Shown: piece after piece, positions 23,514-37,177 of the stretch
How positions within the stretch are numbered: position 1 is the first letter of the stretch
How the letters are laid out: every line of letters starts with the position of its first letter
NCBI GenBank assembly: GCA_030734395.1
Contig: JAUZTG010000015.1
Span: forward strand, 496,001-560,000
DNA: 64,000 bases
Origin: Sarocladium kiliense
Taxonomy: Eukaryota; Ascomycota; Sordariomycetes; Hypocreales; Sarocladiaceae
Direction of reading: 5' to 3'
Notes under the pieces: model-generated
Told to the model about the DNA's origin: nothing
Seen by the model: only the letters and a program-made list of their open reading frames with translations
The model's database searches: none
Position numbers and translations under genes: made by a program

Positions 23514-26500
23514 GTTCTCTATCCTCCTGGTTCATTCGATGGTGGTGTTTTTGTAGATGTATGTAGGAGAAAGTTCGTTTCAAGGGAGAAATCCAAGCAA
23601 CGGAGCGAAGTCTAGGCAACCTTAAAACATGCAGGGCAGCGGTGGCGGGCCCTTGCATCAAAAGAAGTCATCCATCGAAACTCCGTGTCACGCTGGTCGA
23701 GAAGTACGAAGCTCGGTAGCTGGTTGAAAGCCACGTGGCTTCGTGCTCTGGAAACCGCGGCGATAGTCTGAATCTCGACGATTGTGCCTATGACGGTGAC
23801 GGTAGACGCGGCGGTGACGCGCGACAGCAATGACGTTAGGCTGGCGGGGCATTTCACAGTGGACAGGCCCACCCTACAGATGCCATCTCACAGCCAGTGG
23901 AGAGAAAAAAAACCAAGTCGCGCTAGGTTACCCTATAGCTGTGCTCAAGTTGGCGCATTTCCTCGCCCTCGGCTGGTAATTGCAGACAGTGTCTGGCCAG
24001 TGGAGCAACAATGTTTGAGCCAATTTCTCTTGCAAATGCATTGTCAACAACCAGCTCATCTCCGGGGCCGAGCTGCACCCTGGAAACTCTGATCTCCATG
24101 CTGCTCGACAAAAAGGCCTCCATTTGTCGCATCTCCCGTTCAGTCGGGTACCGTGGACATTATTGGTTCCCGACCCGGAGACACCTGAGGATGCCTCGGT
24201 GCCGATCCCCTGTTGATCTCCAGACCAAGCCAGTGGCTGTGTGTATGTGTGTGTCTGTTCTGACTGCATCCTTCTAACAAGAGCACCCAGCCCACTTTGT
24301 CTGCGACGCTCCCCTGATGGTCCCTCTGCTTATCACATTCGCGGGGTCCGAGGCTCAGTCTGCACAGCCTGAGCCCCAGAAATACTACTGCTGACTTCCC
24401 TTCTTTTGCTCATTGATCGCTCGATAAAGGACATCTTGACATGTCACCCTCATGTCGATCGAATTGTGGTTGTACTGGTGCTGGCATGTTTGTCGACTTG
24501 GCCCCTCTAGGACTTGTGGCCCAGCACTGGCGATTAGTGCCATAGGTGGCAAACACAAGGCATCTCGTCCTGTGGCATAACCATCAATGGCTCCTTACGG
24601 TAAGCCGTTGCCAGGCAGACGAACTCTATTTCTCTCTTCTCAAGTGTGCCTAATACTCAGCCTTCCCACCTCCGTCCCGTCTCATCAACTCCACTGCTCA
24701 TCGGTACGCGCCGAACGAGCAGTCCGTCCTACCGCACATCCTCGAGCAGCGGGACCCTGCATCCTGGTCACTCCCTCCTGTCCAAGACAGCCAATCCCGT
24801 CGACTCTTCTCCGATGGCTAGGCTCAAGCACGGAATCCCATGTTACTATTCGGTCCTGCATTTGGATGACTGCATGCTTGAATGGTCGTTCTCTCGTTCG
24901 CCTGTGCTGGCTTTGGCTAGTCAATTCCAATCCACCAAGCCAAGAGCCAGTAATGGCTCAACGTGTGACACTTGCTCGGGTTTCTAGATGACAATGCGCT
25001 TCCAAATTACTATTCCAGGATCTATCGCAAGGCAGTGCCGGACCAGGATTCGTCCATCAGCCTCCGGCCGATGGATGTCCTAGCATCACATGCTGGCCTG
25101 TGAGGCTCACAGATGGCGGTGTCACATGCCAGTGCCCCTGGATCTTCGTTCAAGAATGCTCTCTAGCATCAGGATAGGGGGTGTGAATAGCCTCCGCTTC
25201 GGTTTTCAATGTATTCTCATGTACAGTTCTGGGTGAGCCTGGGATTTGGGCAAGGCAGAAGAGTTTCGGGGTCGACAGTGATGGCAATGTTGATCGTTGA
25301 CAGATGCAGCATATGCTGGTGGGTGTCGTTCTTGGCGGCGAACTCGGTGCACACAGCATCCAACGTAAGTTTAGATGCCTCCCTGCACCAATAATCCCCC
25401 CATTCGAGGGAACCCCTGAAGTCTCACATCGTGCCAGCCTTGCTGCCACTGCATGTCTTGGAGGATCCTAAGTAAGGTAGTTTGTCAATCTCACATGAGG
25501 CAGGCATCCATCGGCCGCGCCGTTGATTTTGCCATCGACTTGTGGTGGCTGTAGACTGCAAACTCATGCAATAGTCGCAGTTGAGCACGAGGAGTACCAG
25601 ATGATACCGACCTAGTTTTCGAACTGTCCCGTGCGTCCAGGCAGACACAGCGCCAACCTTGCAGTGCTCGTGAGCCCAGGAGACAATTGCTCGCGCATTC
25701 GGCCGAGAGACCCCGTGTAAGTCGGCGCTTTGTGGGGGCAATGGAGATCAACGGCGTGCCCGAGATGGGGACCGTTTCGCCAACGCAGTCCTGTAGTAAG
25801 TTGCATCTGTCCAGCCGCTGTGGGGAAGAATTACCACCGAAGCTTCTTTCTTTCTCTGCACGTGAAGCAATTGCGCCAGACACGGCGCACAACTCAGTGT
25901 CCTTGCTGGAATGTGGGAGAACTATGGTTGCGTCTGAAAGGGATGCGATTCCTATCATGGGGTCTCACCACCTCCAGAATGACCAGTCATAGCCCATAGG
26001 GCTGTCGTACTGCCACACAGACGGATCGTTGCTGTGGCGGAGGTCCTGGACGGCGCACTAGAGATCGTCGCGCCAATGAGAATGCCACTGCAGAGGCAGG
26101 CAGGCGTTCGTGGAGATCGAGGCGCTCCATTTGCAATCACGCCTTGCCGATCTGATTGATCCGGTCGCCAATAAGCTTCGAATGGCAGCTTTCCGAAACC
26201 CGCATTAGGCGAATGTGAAGCTCGGAGTAAAGCAACAAATGTATCAACCATGGACTGGTGGCAGCGTTCTGCTGATATTGTCCACAGCCTGTGTCCCTTC
26301 TAAGTGCTTTCCTTGTGGAAAATAGCTCAACACATAGATAGGCGGTGACAGAGTCGTTGGGCCTCCACTATGCCTATGCCGCGGTACTGGAGGCAAGGAG
26401 GCCCCTATACGAGGCCTCTACGAGACTTTGTCATGCAGGCACCACGAGTCCAGGTCCTGTTCGAGCCATCAAATTAGCCGCGATGGAAGGATGCCGGGAC

Positions 26501-29500
26501 TCGTACTGACGCTCACATCATTCGTCAGCTAAGCTTTGTCCGAGTTGTTGTAAGCCTTGTGCTGGGGCGTGCTGGGCTGGGACTGATCACAGACAACCTC
26601 AGTAGGCCGTACGTGCATCAATTGATTATCGTGTTGACACTTCATCGCAGCTTGTGCTTCGTCTGTCGTCATTCTCTACGGGACATTTCGCGGTAGGGTC
26701 GACATCACACCACGCACCTAAGATGAGACCCGCCCTCCCTCTGGACCAGGCCCATACTAGAAATCGCCGAAGCGCACATTCAGGTTTTGCTTCCTCTGAG
26801 CCAAACCAACCATCTAGCGGCCCATTGGCTGCGCTTGTTCGTTCCGCCGCCCCCTAGAGCCACACCCGCCAGCGCGTCTGCCCGAGCCCTACGAGGCCAA
26901 GTGGCGTGAGGTGTTCCGTCACCAACGCCCCAGTTTGCCAACAGTGATTCGCTGTACAGCTTGCAGGGGGGATTTTTGCACGAACAGTGGTCGTGAACAG
27001 AGTTCGACATGGGTCTCCTTGAGGCTACATGAATGGATCATGGGTGTTCCATGTTGCACAGACATCGACCATCGAGACACCGAAATGCACACAAACTCCC
27101 AGAACACTGCCTTCGACCTCGCAGGCGTCGCGGTGTCCAGTACGAGCGGCCACGATGCAATTCCTTTTGGATACTAGATCAGAGAAATCATGGGATCGAC
27201 ATTTCTGCCCTTCCCGGCAACCAGCACCCTATGAGGAGACAGCACCTTGAAAGAGGGTGTGACGACCAAAATCTAGCCGCAAACCGGCACCCGAGATGCC
27301 TTCATAGAGTACACTATACATGGTTCGATGTAGTTCGCGCGCTGGAGGCTAAAGATAAGGCGCACACGATGCTCATGGACGCATCACTCTCCGTAAACCA
27401 AATTGGATCAAAGTGACTTAGGATAGAAGCACCTCAGTCAAAGCAGGTACGATGGAGGCGCCTGTGTCTGCCTGCCTGCCTGGTAACACGAATGAAACGG
27501 GCGCAGGCAGGAACCACGGTGATGCTGCACATCCACGCATCTGGGTCGCTCCTGCTGATGTCAGGTGCCAGCACCACTTAAAGGCAGTACCTCAAGGAAG
27601 GTGTCTCAGACACACACACACACTGCAGGCTCCAGAGCCCCAGAGGTACCATGCAGGTATGCAGGCAGGCAGGCGGGTGGTAATCTCGGGTTACACCAGC
27701 CAACGACCCTCTCAGGTATCCCTCCAGCCCACCTCACTGCCCATGCCGACATCGAGATGCACCCTGCGTTCCCTGACTTGCAGTTTCTGTCACCGTCAAA
27801 TAGCAAACGTGGCCTCTCCCGCAGCAGGCGTCCTGTATTGGCGACTGCCCTGAGATTCACTCCTCGACTGTCTGCCAGCGCGGAATAGTAGCTGCCACTC
27901 TCGGCCTGGTATGGCTCTGCTCTACGGAGTACATCTAATACCCCAAATACTACCGGGACCACGGCCAACCCAAACATAGAGACACCGAGCTTGGCCCCTT
28001 CAGCCTTTCTCTCATCTTATTACCACCAAGCTCGTCTCCAGTCTTTCTTGTGCGACCTAAGCCTACGGCCGATACCCTGGCCTTCGCTTCGTCCAAATGG
28101 CCCACTGCCAAAGCTTCCCCCCCCCACCCAACTGAGAGTGAACACGCCAAGCATCGCAGCAAACGCAAAGAGGTATGTAGGCATGACTGCCACCCTTCCC
28201 TCTCCCGGATCCAGACAACTAACGTGACTGCATAACCGCCAGCCGAGGCCAACTGTCTGTTTCCAATCGACTGCCAGAAGCGTGATCCAGCCAGAGGGCC
28301 CGGATGCAGGGAAGTCCGCTGCGGGCGACGGTTTTGGCGTCCCTTGGCGTCGACAAGGCCGTTGGGGGCCAAAACCCCTTGCCCTATGACTGAGAAGACG
28401 AACACAGGCACTCAACCCCCGATCCTCTCGCGTCCCGTCGGTCCCTACTGTGTTAAGACCCGAGGCGTCATCCAAGCCATCAACGGCACATTGTTCCTGC
28501 GATCCACAGTCGTTCGTAGAGGAATCCTTTTCGGCCGTTTCAAAGTGCATAGAAGGCTGAGCCTCAAGCATGGACTGTCACTACCTCCCATGGTCGACGG
28601 CCGTTGAAACACGCGAAGATGCTGCACCTAGTTGACACTTGCTAGAAGCTTGAGCCCAGACCGTGAGAATGGTCGCTGTGGCCAACCGAGGCAGAGTTGG
28701 AGGGGAAAACTTGATGCCCGTGCCATCTCGCCCAACATCAGCAACCACAACAATCTGCTCGCACTCTGGCGCCCAGTCTTGCACCTTGACAGCGGATCAC
28801 TGAACGAATATCCACCAACCGATCCACATCCTCCAGGTATGCTTCTTCCTATTTCACGCACGGTATGAACGTCGACGTGCGAGTGCTGGATTACAGTGCG
28901 AGCGTGTCTTATGCACCGTCTCCTTCGTTACCACTTTTCACCCATGAGGATTGTTCACAAGTCGGAGCAGGGATCACCGGTCAAACGCACCGTCCTTCTT
29001 GATTTTGATTGGCCAGGTGGAGTGAATCATCCCAGGCCGGGCTGCTAGAAGCCTTCGTGAGTCGACATGAGAGGACCTCATCTGACATCGTGACTCAGGC
29101 AATATTCATCGCGAGCCCAGATGATAGCCAGGTGTCTAGTTGCTACTCTACGACGAGGGCAAATGTAGTTGAAGTCAACCTTCCCATCCATTCAATCTGG
29201 GTACACTATCCGGTGCATCGAAGCGAAAGCGCGAAAGCAGCTATTCGTCAAGACGCAGATGCCACCAGATTAACAGTGCCATGCCAACCGACACATTGCG
29301 GGAGGTGCAGGCTGCTGCATCTACCACATCGCTGCCAACCATGTCAGTCCGTTTGCTCGGGACTTTGTTAAGGCCCGCGGCCACCACTCATTGCTGATGG
29401 AGCCATCACACCCCCAAATGGAGACCAGAGTGTCCGCTTTCCTGCGTAGGCATGGAGCAACATGTACTATACGCGCGCTTGTTTGTCAGGTGAGGTAAGG

Positions 29501-30961
29501 CTATGAGGATATCCCTCCAAGCTTGACCTTATCGGGGGTTGAGACAGGGCCACTTGGGAAATGGGTGCTTCGCCTTGCCTTGACTGGCAATCCGGCCAGG
29601 TCTCCCTACGTCTCCCTACCCGTCCCCCACAGAGGGGGGAGAAGATTGGAGAAATGGAGGCACTAAGGCTTCAATGCCAACGCTTAAGCGTCCAATCGTT
29701 AGGGGGTCTCTGTGCCCGTAGCGCCAGTCAAAGTTGCTGACCACCAATTGAGGCCATCGGTGATGCGCTGGCTCTCTCTTGGTTGCTCTACTGCGTCTAA
29801 AAGGCCCCCGACATGCTTCGCAAGATGACCGCTAAACTCTCATGCGCTAGGCGCAGTGAATGCGACACAACCTGCACGCAAGGGTCTATTATTACTAACA
29901 GAACCCGCTTTACATGGGGTGCCCGGATGACGAGGTTCGATGACCTGGGGCTCTTGGCCTGGGGGATACTGGGGGACAATGTCGATGAGCTGCTCCATGA
30001 GGAAGAACAGCGAGGCATTGCAATGACTGTGGTCAGCGCGCGCTTCCGAACCATGGGATCGCGCCTGTTGCAACAGGCGAGGCTCAGCCCGCGCCTCACC
30101 TTCGGCTGAACGATGGTACACCAACAGCGTCATTGCAATGATTGATACCACTTGGCATGTTCAGTGCACGTTAGGCCGCACCACCGGCATCTTCCTCTTA
30201 TGTACAGGTCGCAGAAATCTATTCGCGTCCATGCGCTAGGTCAGATTATCCCGTCGACGAATGCCTGTTCCAATGGCACCAGAGATCGCTCTCTCGCTCT
30301 CTCTCGCCCTGGAGCCACTGGCGAAGGCACCGACCCACTTCGACCTCAACCACGACAAGCAGAGAAAGTGCCCGCAACCTATATACACACACACCCTCCA
30401 TCCCGGGTTTCTGCCATCCGCTGCAGGCCAATCCTTCGTGTGTGTAACGCTCGACCGCCCCCGATGGCGACCAGGCCACACAGATGATGAGAGGGAGGGG
30501 GGTCCCCGCTGGGAGAAACCCTGGACCTAACGAGTCCAACATGGTCATTAGCGTTGACTGCGTCTGTCAACCGCAACGCGCCTTGATGGCTCAGGGGCGT
30601 GGATATGAGATGGCCCACGGAAGGGTGCAAAGGGTGTGTGTACATGTCCATGCTTGTACCTCTGGCCCTCACTGATCGGCCTGGTCCGTTCATCGTCTCA
30701 CCTTTCATCATGACCCGTCTGTGGCTGTCCTGGTCCCCCTTCGCCCCCAACGGCATAGCCATGCTCAATATCCACCAGGCAGACGCTTGTCATGGGGTAT
30801 AAGGTGTACTGCTGCAGATCACTACTCTGAGCTCGCAGTTATACATACACCTCCCGTCACGGCCCAGCCCGGTCGAGCAACTCTGCCTATTCCCCAGTCT
30901 ACCTCGTGTCCATCTTCACGCCTGTGTCCTGGTTTATTTCTCGTCTTGTCTCGTCCTCGAC

Positions 30962-30967
30962 TATATA
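30962..30967 (+). promoter_or_regulatory. TATA-like box upstream of the C2H2 factor
   Basis: TATATA, followed by further T/A steps to about 30977, lies in CT-rich DNA about 370 bp before the start codon at 31335. If used, transcription would begin near 31,000 and the leader would carry a nine-residue upstream frame at 31145-31174. Assigned by position only. Confidence -1.
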
Positions 30968-31144
30968 CTTATACATACCCCAACCCTCCTCCATCTGCTT
31001 TCAACTTCTTCTTACAAAGCACCAAGCTCGTCCAGTTCTTTCAGCCTTACGACTTGCGTTTACAGCTTCCCCGCGCTTTAACCCTTGGAACTTCACTCCT
31101 CAAGAGCCTACTCCGACTCTACACATCCGCACTACAGACCTTGG

Positions 31145-31174
31145 ATGCCCTTGACGGCTACAATTCCACATTGA
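31145..31174 (+). other. Possible upstream open reading frame
   Basis: ATG to TGA over ten codons (MPLTATIPH) about 160 bp before the C2H2 factor start. It matters only if transcription begins upstream, as the TATA-like box suggests. It could reduce translation of the main frame. Low confidence. Confidence -1.
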
Positions 31175-31334
31175 ACACCATATACAGCCCAGTATTACCG
31201 GGGTGTTCAGACCTTCCTTCTCTCAACCAGTCCTCTAGTCTCCGCTCGGGGATTCAAGAAGCTCACGAGGCTTCATTGGCCTATCTTTCTCGTGCTTGGC
31301 CAGGTCATCTGAGCCATAAGCAGCCGAGTTCGAG

Positions 31335-32696
31335 ATGGACCTCACACCCCCATCCTTGACGACATCTCCAGCCTCTCCTCAGGTCAAAGGTTTCGGCTCT
31401 CCGCCTTTGCCCACCTCGACCCTTGGAGACCACTCCGAGCCTTCTGCCGCGAGTTACCCGTCTCCAGATCTCCTCGATTACCCTTTCAAGACTGTCTCAC
31501 CGTACATGAGTCACGATACACTTCCAATCCCTCAAGACGTGTGGAACAGTCCCGACAGCATGGCCTCTAGTTCAAATGTGACATTGGCGCCAGCGATGGG
31601 TAGTGTTCTATCATCCGACTATGACAACTTCAGCAACTACGATCCAAGCCTAACAGCCCCTTTCTCCCTTGGTGAGAGCTACTCAGGACCACCTGCATCA
31701 TCTTCTAGTGGGAGCAACATCCTTCGGGCGACGCCACCAGTTTCCAGGCCTGCATCTGCAGCTACAGCATCAACGTCTTTGGAATCACGAGCTTCTTTTA
31801 GCTACATGCAAGGTCATCTGCTGCCTCCGTCGAAACTGGACGCTCTCTCAAGCTACGGACAGTCTCTCGACGCTCACCACTTCTCATCCGCTGGTGTGCC
31901 GCCATTGGCCTTCAGCTCGAGCGACAACGCCTTCACCAACAACCCACAGCCATTCTTTGGAGACAGCAGCCTCTCACTCTGGCCTAATAAGGAAGATCTT
32001 CGTCAATCGCCGCTTCAGTCGAGCGCTGCTGCGACGCAAAACACAACACCCCATGAAAGCGCAAGAAACATTAGAAAGGCCGCAGCACGCCAACAACGGC
32101 GGGCTCCCCGGAAGCACACGACTCGAGAAGAGGCTAACTTCCAGTGCACGGTGAAGGGATGTGGAAAGTTCTTCAGCCGCAGCTACAATTTCAAATCGCA
32201 CATGGATACACACGATGAGAAGAGAGAGTATCCGTTTCCCTGTCCGCTAGACGGCTGCACCAAGAAGTTCGTGCGCAAGACGGACCTGCAGAGGCATCAT
32301 CAAAGTGTGCACATGAAGGAAAGAAACCACAAGTGTGATTATTGTGGAAGGCTTTTCGCGCGGAAGGATACTTTGCGGAGGTAAGCTTTTGTTCTGTGCC
32401 AGTCTCGTATTGGCATGTCAGCTAACAGTAGACATAGGCACATGGAAGACGGATGCTCGAAACGTTTCGATCTTGGAACGATGGACTTGAGAGCCGAAGG
32501 CAACAGTGGCATAGGATCCGGAAAGCGGCAGTATCAAGGAAAATCGAGCACAGCTTCAGCCTCGGAGTCAACCGTTCCTCGACGAACACATACAACAGTC
32601 TCTGCGTCAATGACAGGTCTGCCTGTGGTACCCAGCCTTGTTGTGGGAGGAAACGGGGTATCAGAGCCAAATGGTCCGTGGGCTGCCGCTCGCTGA
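31335..32696 (+). CDS. C2H2 zinc-finger transcription factor
   Basis: Exons 31335-32380 and 32438-32696 encode 434 residues. The N-terminal ~260 residues are Ser/Pro/Thr-rich and look disordered, as in activation domains. Three zinc fingers follow: FQCTVKGCGKFFSRSYNFK (C-x4-C, H-x3-H), FPCPLDGCTKKFVRKTDL (C-x4-C, H-x4-H) and HKCDYCGRLFARKDTLRR, whose last ligand is Cys (HMEDGC, C2HC) and which is completed only after splicing. A basic patch (RKAAARQQRRAPRKH) precedes the fingers and could be a nuclear signal. I do not recognise the orthologue; the fingers differ from Crz1, PacC and Msn2. Target genes are unknown. The start is the first ATG of the long open frame. It stands alone, with 7.8 kb before and 8.6 kb after. 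Confidence -1.
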
Positions 32697-33720
32697 GAAG
32701 TACAATCTCGGCTTTTTTTGGGGTGCTCCTCGGGGGAGGGGCGAAGTCATGTCCCTGATCCTTGGCCAAGAGTGGGCGAGGGGGGAAGCGATCAGTCCCA
32801 AGCGCATAGAAGGAGGGGGGGCGGCCTCCGCGGGACCCTAATGCCGCCCAATGAACGGAACAAACATGGTTTTGCACAGCACATACACGAAGAGGGAGGA
32901 TTTACGAGCACCTGACGGGCAATTTCTGGAATGGGTTACAACATGTCACCTACGACGTCGTTGGAGTTAAATACGGGGGTTAGTCCGATACGGCTGGACG
33001 GCGTTTTCGGATCACGCGATTCTTTGTTCGAGCTTCCATCGTCACTCGTTTTGGTTTGGAAGATTTTGGCGCTGGACAGTACGAGAAACAACTCTTAAGG
33101 ATACCCACGGGAAGGACACAAGAGGGCCGGGTTTTTTTGTTTTTTTTTGGGGCCCGAAGGCCAGGACAAGAAGGGATGGGATGCACGCAGATGCTAGACG
33201 TCACGTTGGCTCAGGACGAGCAGGGAAATCAGCTCACATCATCATACAAATGAAATGACCACGAATCCATGTTACAAGACATGAGAAATTTCTGCTACAC
33301 TGACCACGATCCTACGATTGTTCCGCCCAAGTGGCACTCATGGATGTGAAGAGCGGCTATACTAAGCTGTACGCAGCCAGGTCCCCCTGTCATTTGCAGA
33401 CGGCATCCCACCCGGCCGAGATGATTCTCCTCCCATCACACATATCGCTAAGCGTCCCGTACGAGAAGAACGGGTTCCTGGGAGCCAAGTTGACTGACCT
33501 TCGACGATACAGCACGAACGTAGCCCAGGGGGTGAGAGAGACAGGACAGGGGGTTGGGTTCATGGGCCAAATCCGAACCCCCCCTAGTAAACCCGCACGG
33601 ACCCTTGCTCGAAGAATCGACTTCCAATTCTCTGCGTTCTGCCCCAGGTAGGTCGCGCATCTGGCCATTTTTCTTTCCTTATTCCACCTTGGCTAAGACA
33701 TTAAGATGGAATGAATGGAA

Positions 33721-33734
33721 CCCCCCCCCCCCCC
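33721..33734 (+). repeat. Run of 14 cytosines
   Basis: Uninterrupted C14 in gene-free DNA. Length is prone to sequencing and replication slippage, so the exact count is unsure. Confidence -1.
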
Positions 33735-34787
33735 TTCTGGGTTGCCCACTTTTCCTTTCACTCATGTTGTTGGTTCTGATGTTTATGCGCTCATTTGTTG
33801 ACCGCTGTGGTATTTGGTAGCGACATATCGACGAAGGAATGAGTAGAGACATGCATACATAGTTGCTGACACTGGGGTTCCTGGCTTACGCCTAGGGTGC
33901 TCCAGGGTCTTTTTGCTCTATTAATATGGTTCCCACCCAGGGGCAGTGTGTTGAGACCAGTCCTGTCGGTCTTCCAGAGTTACATCGCCGACTTGCCAAG
34001 GGAGGCCTTTCATCCCAAGAACTGTTCGAAAGAGAACCCAGATTTGGAAAGAAAAAAGTAGAGTCACATTGGCGCTCACGTGGCCGAGCTTCCCCGAAGT
34101 CTGCCTTGCGGGTACTGAAAGGTCGCATTGGGGGAGGCCCTATGTAGTGCAGCATGGGGAAGGTAAACAGATATTGAAACTCAATCTATATCCTTGGTGA
34201 ACATGGCTCTGCCACAGTACCCGGACCAGATCCCCAGAGATGTTGGTAGGTCATCTGACAGGGATCAACAGGGATAAGAGATGGCAGCCTAAGAAGACAA
34301 TATCGCAAAAGTAGATCTTGGTAAATAGCCGGACGGTGCATAGGACGCCCGAGTGATTGGTCCGGCATGATGGCGTACTCTGCTGTCATGTTCTGTATAA
34401 GTTACGTTGTGAAGGAGTGCAACATGTTGCGCCGGCAATGTTTCTGCGGGTGGCAAGCCAACGGCGGTCAACCGCTGCTGAGGATCGCCGGGTACTATCC
34501 GTACTTTCTATGGTCGGAAAAGAGACACAAGCATTTCCGCTTGAACTCCACTGGACTGAGGACCCATCCTCCGCGGATATTTGACAGCCCCGTAGGGCTC
34601 CAAAATGTAAGGACTTTCGGCCATAGCATTGCCTGCTTTCAGTAAAAAAAAGCACCGTAGCTTAGGTGGACAGAGAGCAAGTTCCTTCTGCTTTGCCTGG
34701 GTGGGCGGCAGCACAGACCAGCGCGCTAAGGGGAGACAGGAGCCAGGGGCAGAAAGGCATCCCAAGTGGATTGCTCGAATGAAGCCA

Positions 34788-34813
34788 GGGGTGGGAGGGG
34801 TGGGAGGGGTGGG
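34788..34813 (+). repeat. G-quadruplex-forming tract
   Basis: Six runs of three or four G separated by single bases (GGGGTGGGAGGGG pattern repeated). Runs of three or more G with one-base loops fit the strongest class of G-quadruplex motif. It lies in gene-free DNA, so a role is not apparent. Confidence -1.
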
Positions 34814-36888
34814 AGAGAAACGGGTTATGGACGACGGATGATTGATTGACAAGGGTCGCGTAGGGCAGGGCAAGCCGGGCGTTTTAGTGCTGGGGTTCTT
34901 GGGTTACGGTCCGGGTACCGCATCCCCCCCAGGCGGTTGGTTCCCTTGGTCGAAGTCCAGTATGCAGTATTATGCAGGACTCGCTCTTCTGGTTCGGTGG
35001 CTGCAGGATGCGAGGTAGCATCGTGGGAAGGGGCTGAGTCGATCAGTAGTGCCTCTCGCACACCTCCTCCAGCTGCATTAGGGGGGCCAACTGCTGCCCA
35101 TTCCTCCAACGGTTTACCAGTGGTTGTGACAGGTGCTGATGATCCTGGGATGCAACCAGACAGTCAGAAAATGAGGAAACACCATCACAAGCTTGGAGAG
35201 AAATGGAAAATGCCAAGCCACTGAGCACCTTGGCGAGGGGTGGGTGTGTGTTGCTTTTCGGATGCCATGATACCCTTCTATGAGTGGCCAATGCTCGAAA
35301 CGGGAGCTACGACACACACGGGATGAGCTTCGTCGAGTCAAGCGCTGCAGAGGTTCTACCGTTCCTGATATGAGTCGATACTGTTCGTCTCAGTCCATCG
35401 CAACCGGCATATGATTGAGCAGGAGACCACGGCTGCTACCGTCCGAGGGATAACAATCCACGCCACTGTGAACGATGCAACCATCTCTAGCCGAGTATCC
35501 AGTCACAGTTGAAAGAAGAAGCTGAAGGAAGCAGACAGCGGGCGCAAACCCATCACCCATGAAACACTCAAACACGTACGATATGCTGGATAGCTTCAGC
35601 TCAGCCTGCCGCCTGCCGCCCGCACAGACGACCCATGTACCTGGACTCGGGACGATAGCCCTGCTGTTATGTACCTCTATGTAGGCGATGTAGGTCTGTC
35701 TTCCTTGTTTTGTCTTGTTTCGGTTGGTGAGATGCATCAGTGCATGACGGAGCGTTGGAGTGCATGCGCGCGCCTGGGTGCGTGTGTGGGAGCGTATTCC
35801 TGTGTGGACGATTGGCAAGTTGCGTCTATGCCACGTCAACAAGCATGAAGATCAGCCCAAAGTCGGCGACCAATTCCCCGGGAGACATGCGGCACGGGCG
35901 TCTGTCGATTGGGAGGGGCTCTTGACGCGATGTCGCGGCTGAAGCGGACGGTAGATGGCAGATATGCCCTGTCCCGACGGTGTGTGATATGTGAAGTCAT
36001 TGCACAAGGATCGGCGCTGCTGTCGGCTGTTTGCTGTTGTGAGCGGTGAGTCGTACGTAGGACTTTGGAGTTCCCGGACCTGGCCTCGCTCGACGATGTG
36101 GTGTTATTCCCAGTTTCAACGAGCTACGTTTGTCACCGCCCCTGTAACGAGTATGTGCTCAAGGAGACCTGTGAGACCTGTGACGCTCATAGACGAAAGC
36201 ACAGGATAAGCATTAGACGCAGTCTCGCGTATCGCATCACACGATCCATGCGCAGGTAGCCGCGATACACGACCTGAAGGCTGGCGCCTGTTATGCAAGG
36301 GCGAGCTGAAGATGCATCAGCCCCAGCTCTGGCCTTCATCACCCATCCATCCGGCAATCCCTTCTGTTGAGCAAGCTACTGTACTGGGCTGTACTGGGCT
36401 GTGCGATCAGCCATAAGCATGAGATGTCTTTGCTCATTCCCGCAAACAAACGTCAAGTCTCCCGCGCGTGTGCACACCATCGTAGTCATACAAACGCGCC
36501 GTGATGTCACTGCGACAGTCGTGGCGGAAATACGCGTGATTAGCTCAGGCAACTGATAAAAATGGACCTGGCCTTGGATGCCCAGCCAGGGGTCTGTACC
36601 GGTGCACATGACTGACTGACTGATTGATTGATTGTGACGATTAAGATTTGAGATTGCCAGAGTCCACAGACAAAGATGCCGCCAACAAGGACCTCGTCTG
36701 TGGATGCTCCTGTGGGCTTCAGATACGCGCTTGCTTGTAAAAGTTCCGTGAGACACTACACTAGCCTCGCCAGCGTGTGTGTGCATGGGGAGAGTCGGAC
36801 CAGCCCCAGAAACAAGGCGGCTGACAGCCAGAGCGTTCCGGAAGGGCGGTGGAACAGCGGCGGAAGCAAGGGAACTGGAGCCCAGGGG

Positions 36889-36915
36889 CCCAACGGGGGC
36901 CAACGGGGGCCAACG
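36889..36915 (+). repeat. Ten-base tandem repeat CAACGGGGGC
   Basis: About two and a half copies of a ten-base unit in gene-free DNA, close to other short repeats between 36.38 and 37.20 kb. Confidence -1.
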
Positions 36916-37177
36916 AGCGTCGACATGCTGCAGTAGCGTGATGGTGGCTTGCGAGATAGTCTCCATGGGAAGATTGAGAAGGAGGGGGCGTGTCTTGCCA
37001 AGGGGAGACGGACTGGTCTTGTTTCAAGCCATGCTGGAGCTTGTTCTCGCGCTTGTTTGCTTGTTGCTGGCTGTCACTCGGCGCTTCTTTTCCATCTCGA
37101 TGACCGGCATGACGCGATGAGATGCCATAGACGGATGGAGGGGCAGGATGACGGGATGGTGCTTGTGCTTGCGCCTG

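Larger units (their letters stand above)
23514..31334. other. 7.8 kb gene-free region upstream of the C2H2 factor
   Basis: Between the start of the DDHD gene and the start of the C2H2 transcription factor I find no reading frame with a recognisable domain, codon pattern or splice structure on either strand. It holds a CA run at about 27609-27623, short tetranucleotide repeats (CAGG/GGCA) near 27655-27677, and CT-rich tracts near 30290 and 30900-31330. The last tract looks like the promoter and leader of the transcription factor. A single GGTGGCAAA at 24545-24553 is probably chance. Confidence -1.

Noticed and set aside
24545..24553. GGTGGCAAA, identical to the yeast proteasome control element bound by Rpn4
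   Set aside because: A single nine-base match in 64 kb is expected about half the time by chance, and it is not close to a proteasome gene.
27609..27677. CA and CAGG repeats considered as a possible CRISPR-like or mobile repeat
   Set aside because: They are plain microsatellites without spacers, and the genome is eukaryotic.
28020..28571. Minus-strand frame of 183 codons
   Set aside because: No domain, no splice partners, and several overlapping frames in the same place are also open, as expected by chance in GC-rich DNA.
36376..36966. Minus-strand frame of 196 codons
   Set aside because: It crosses several simple repeats and has no recognisable motif.
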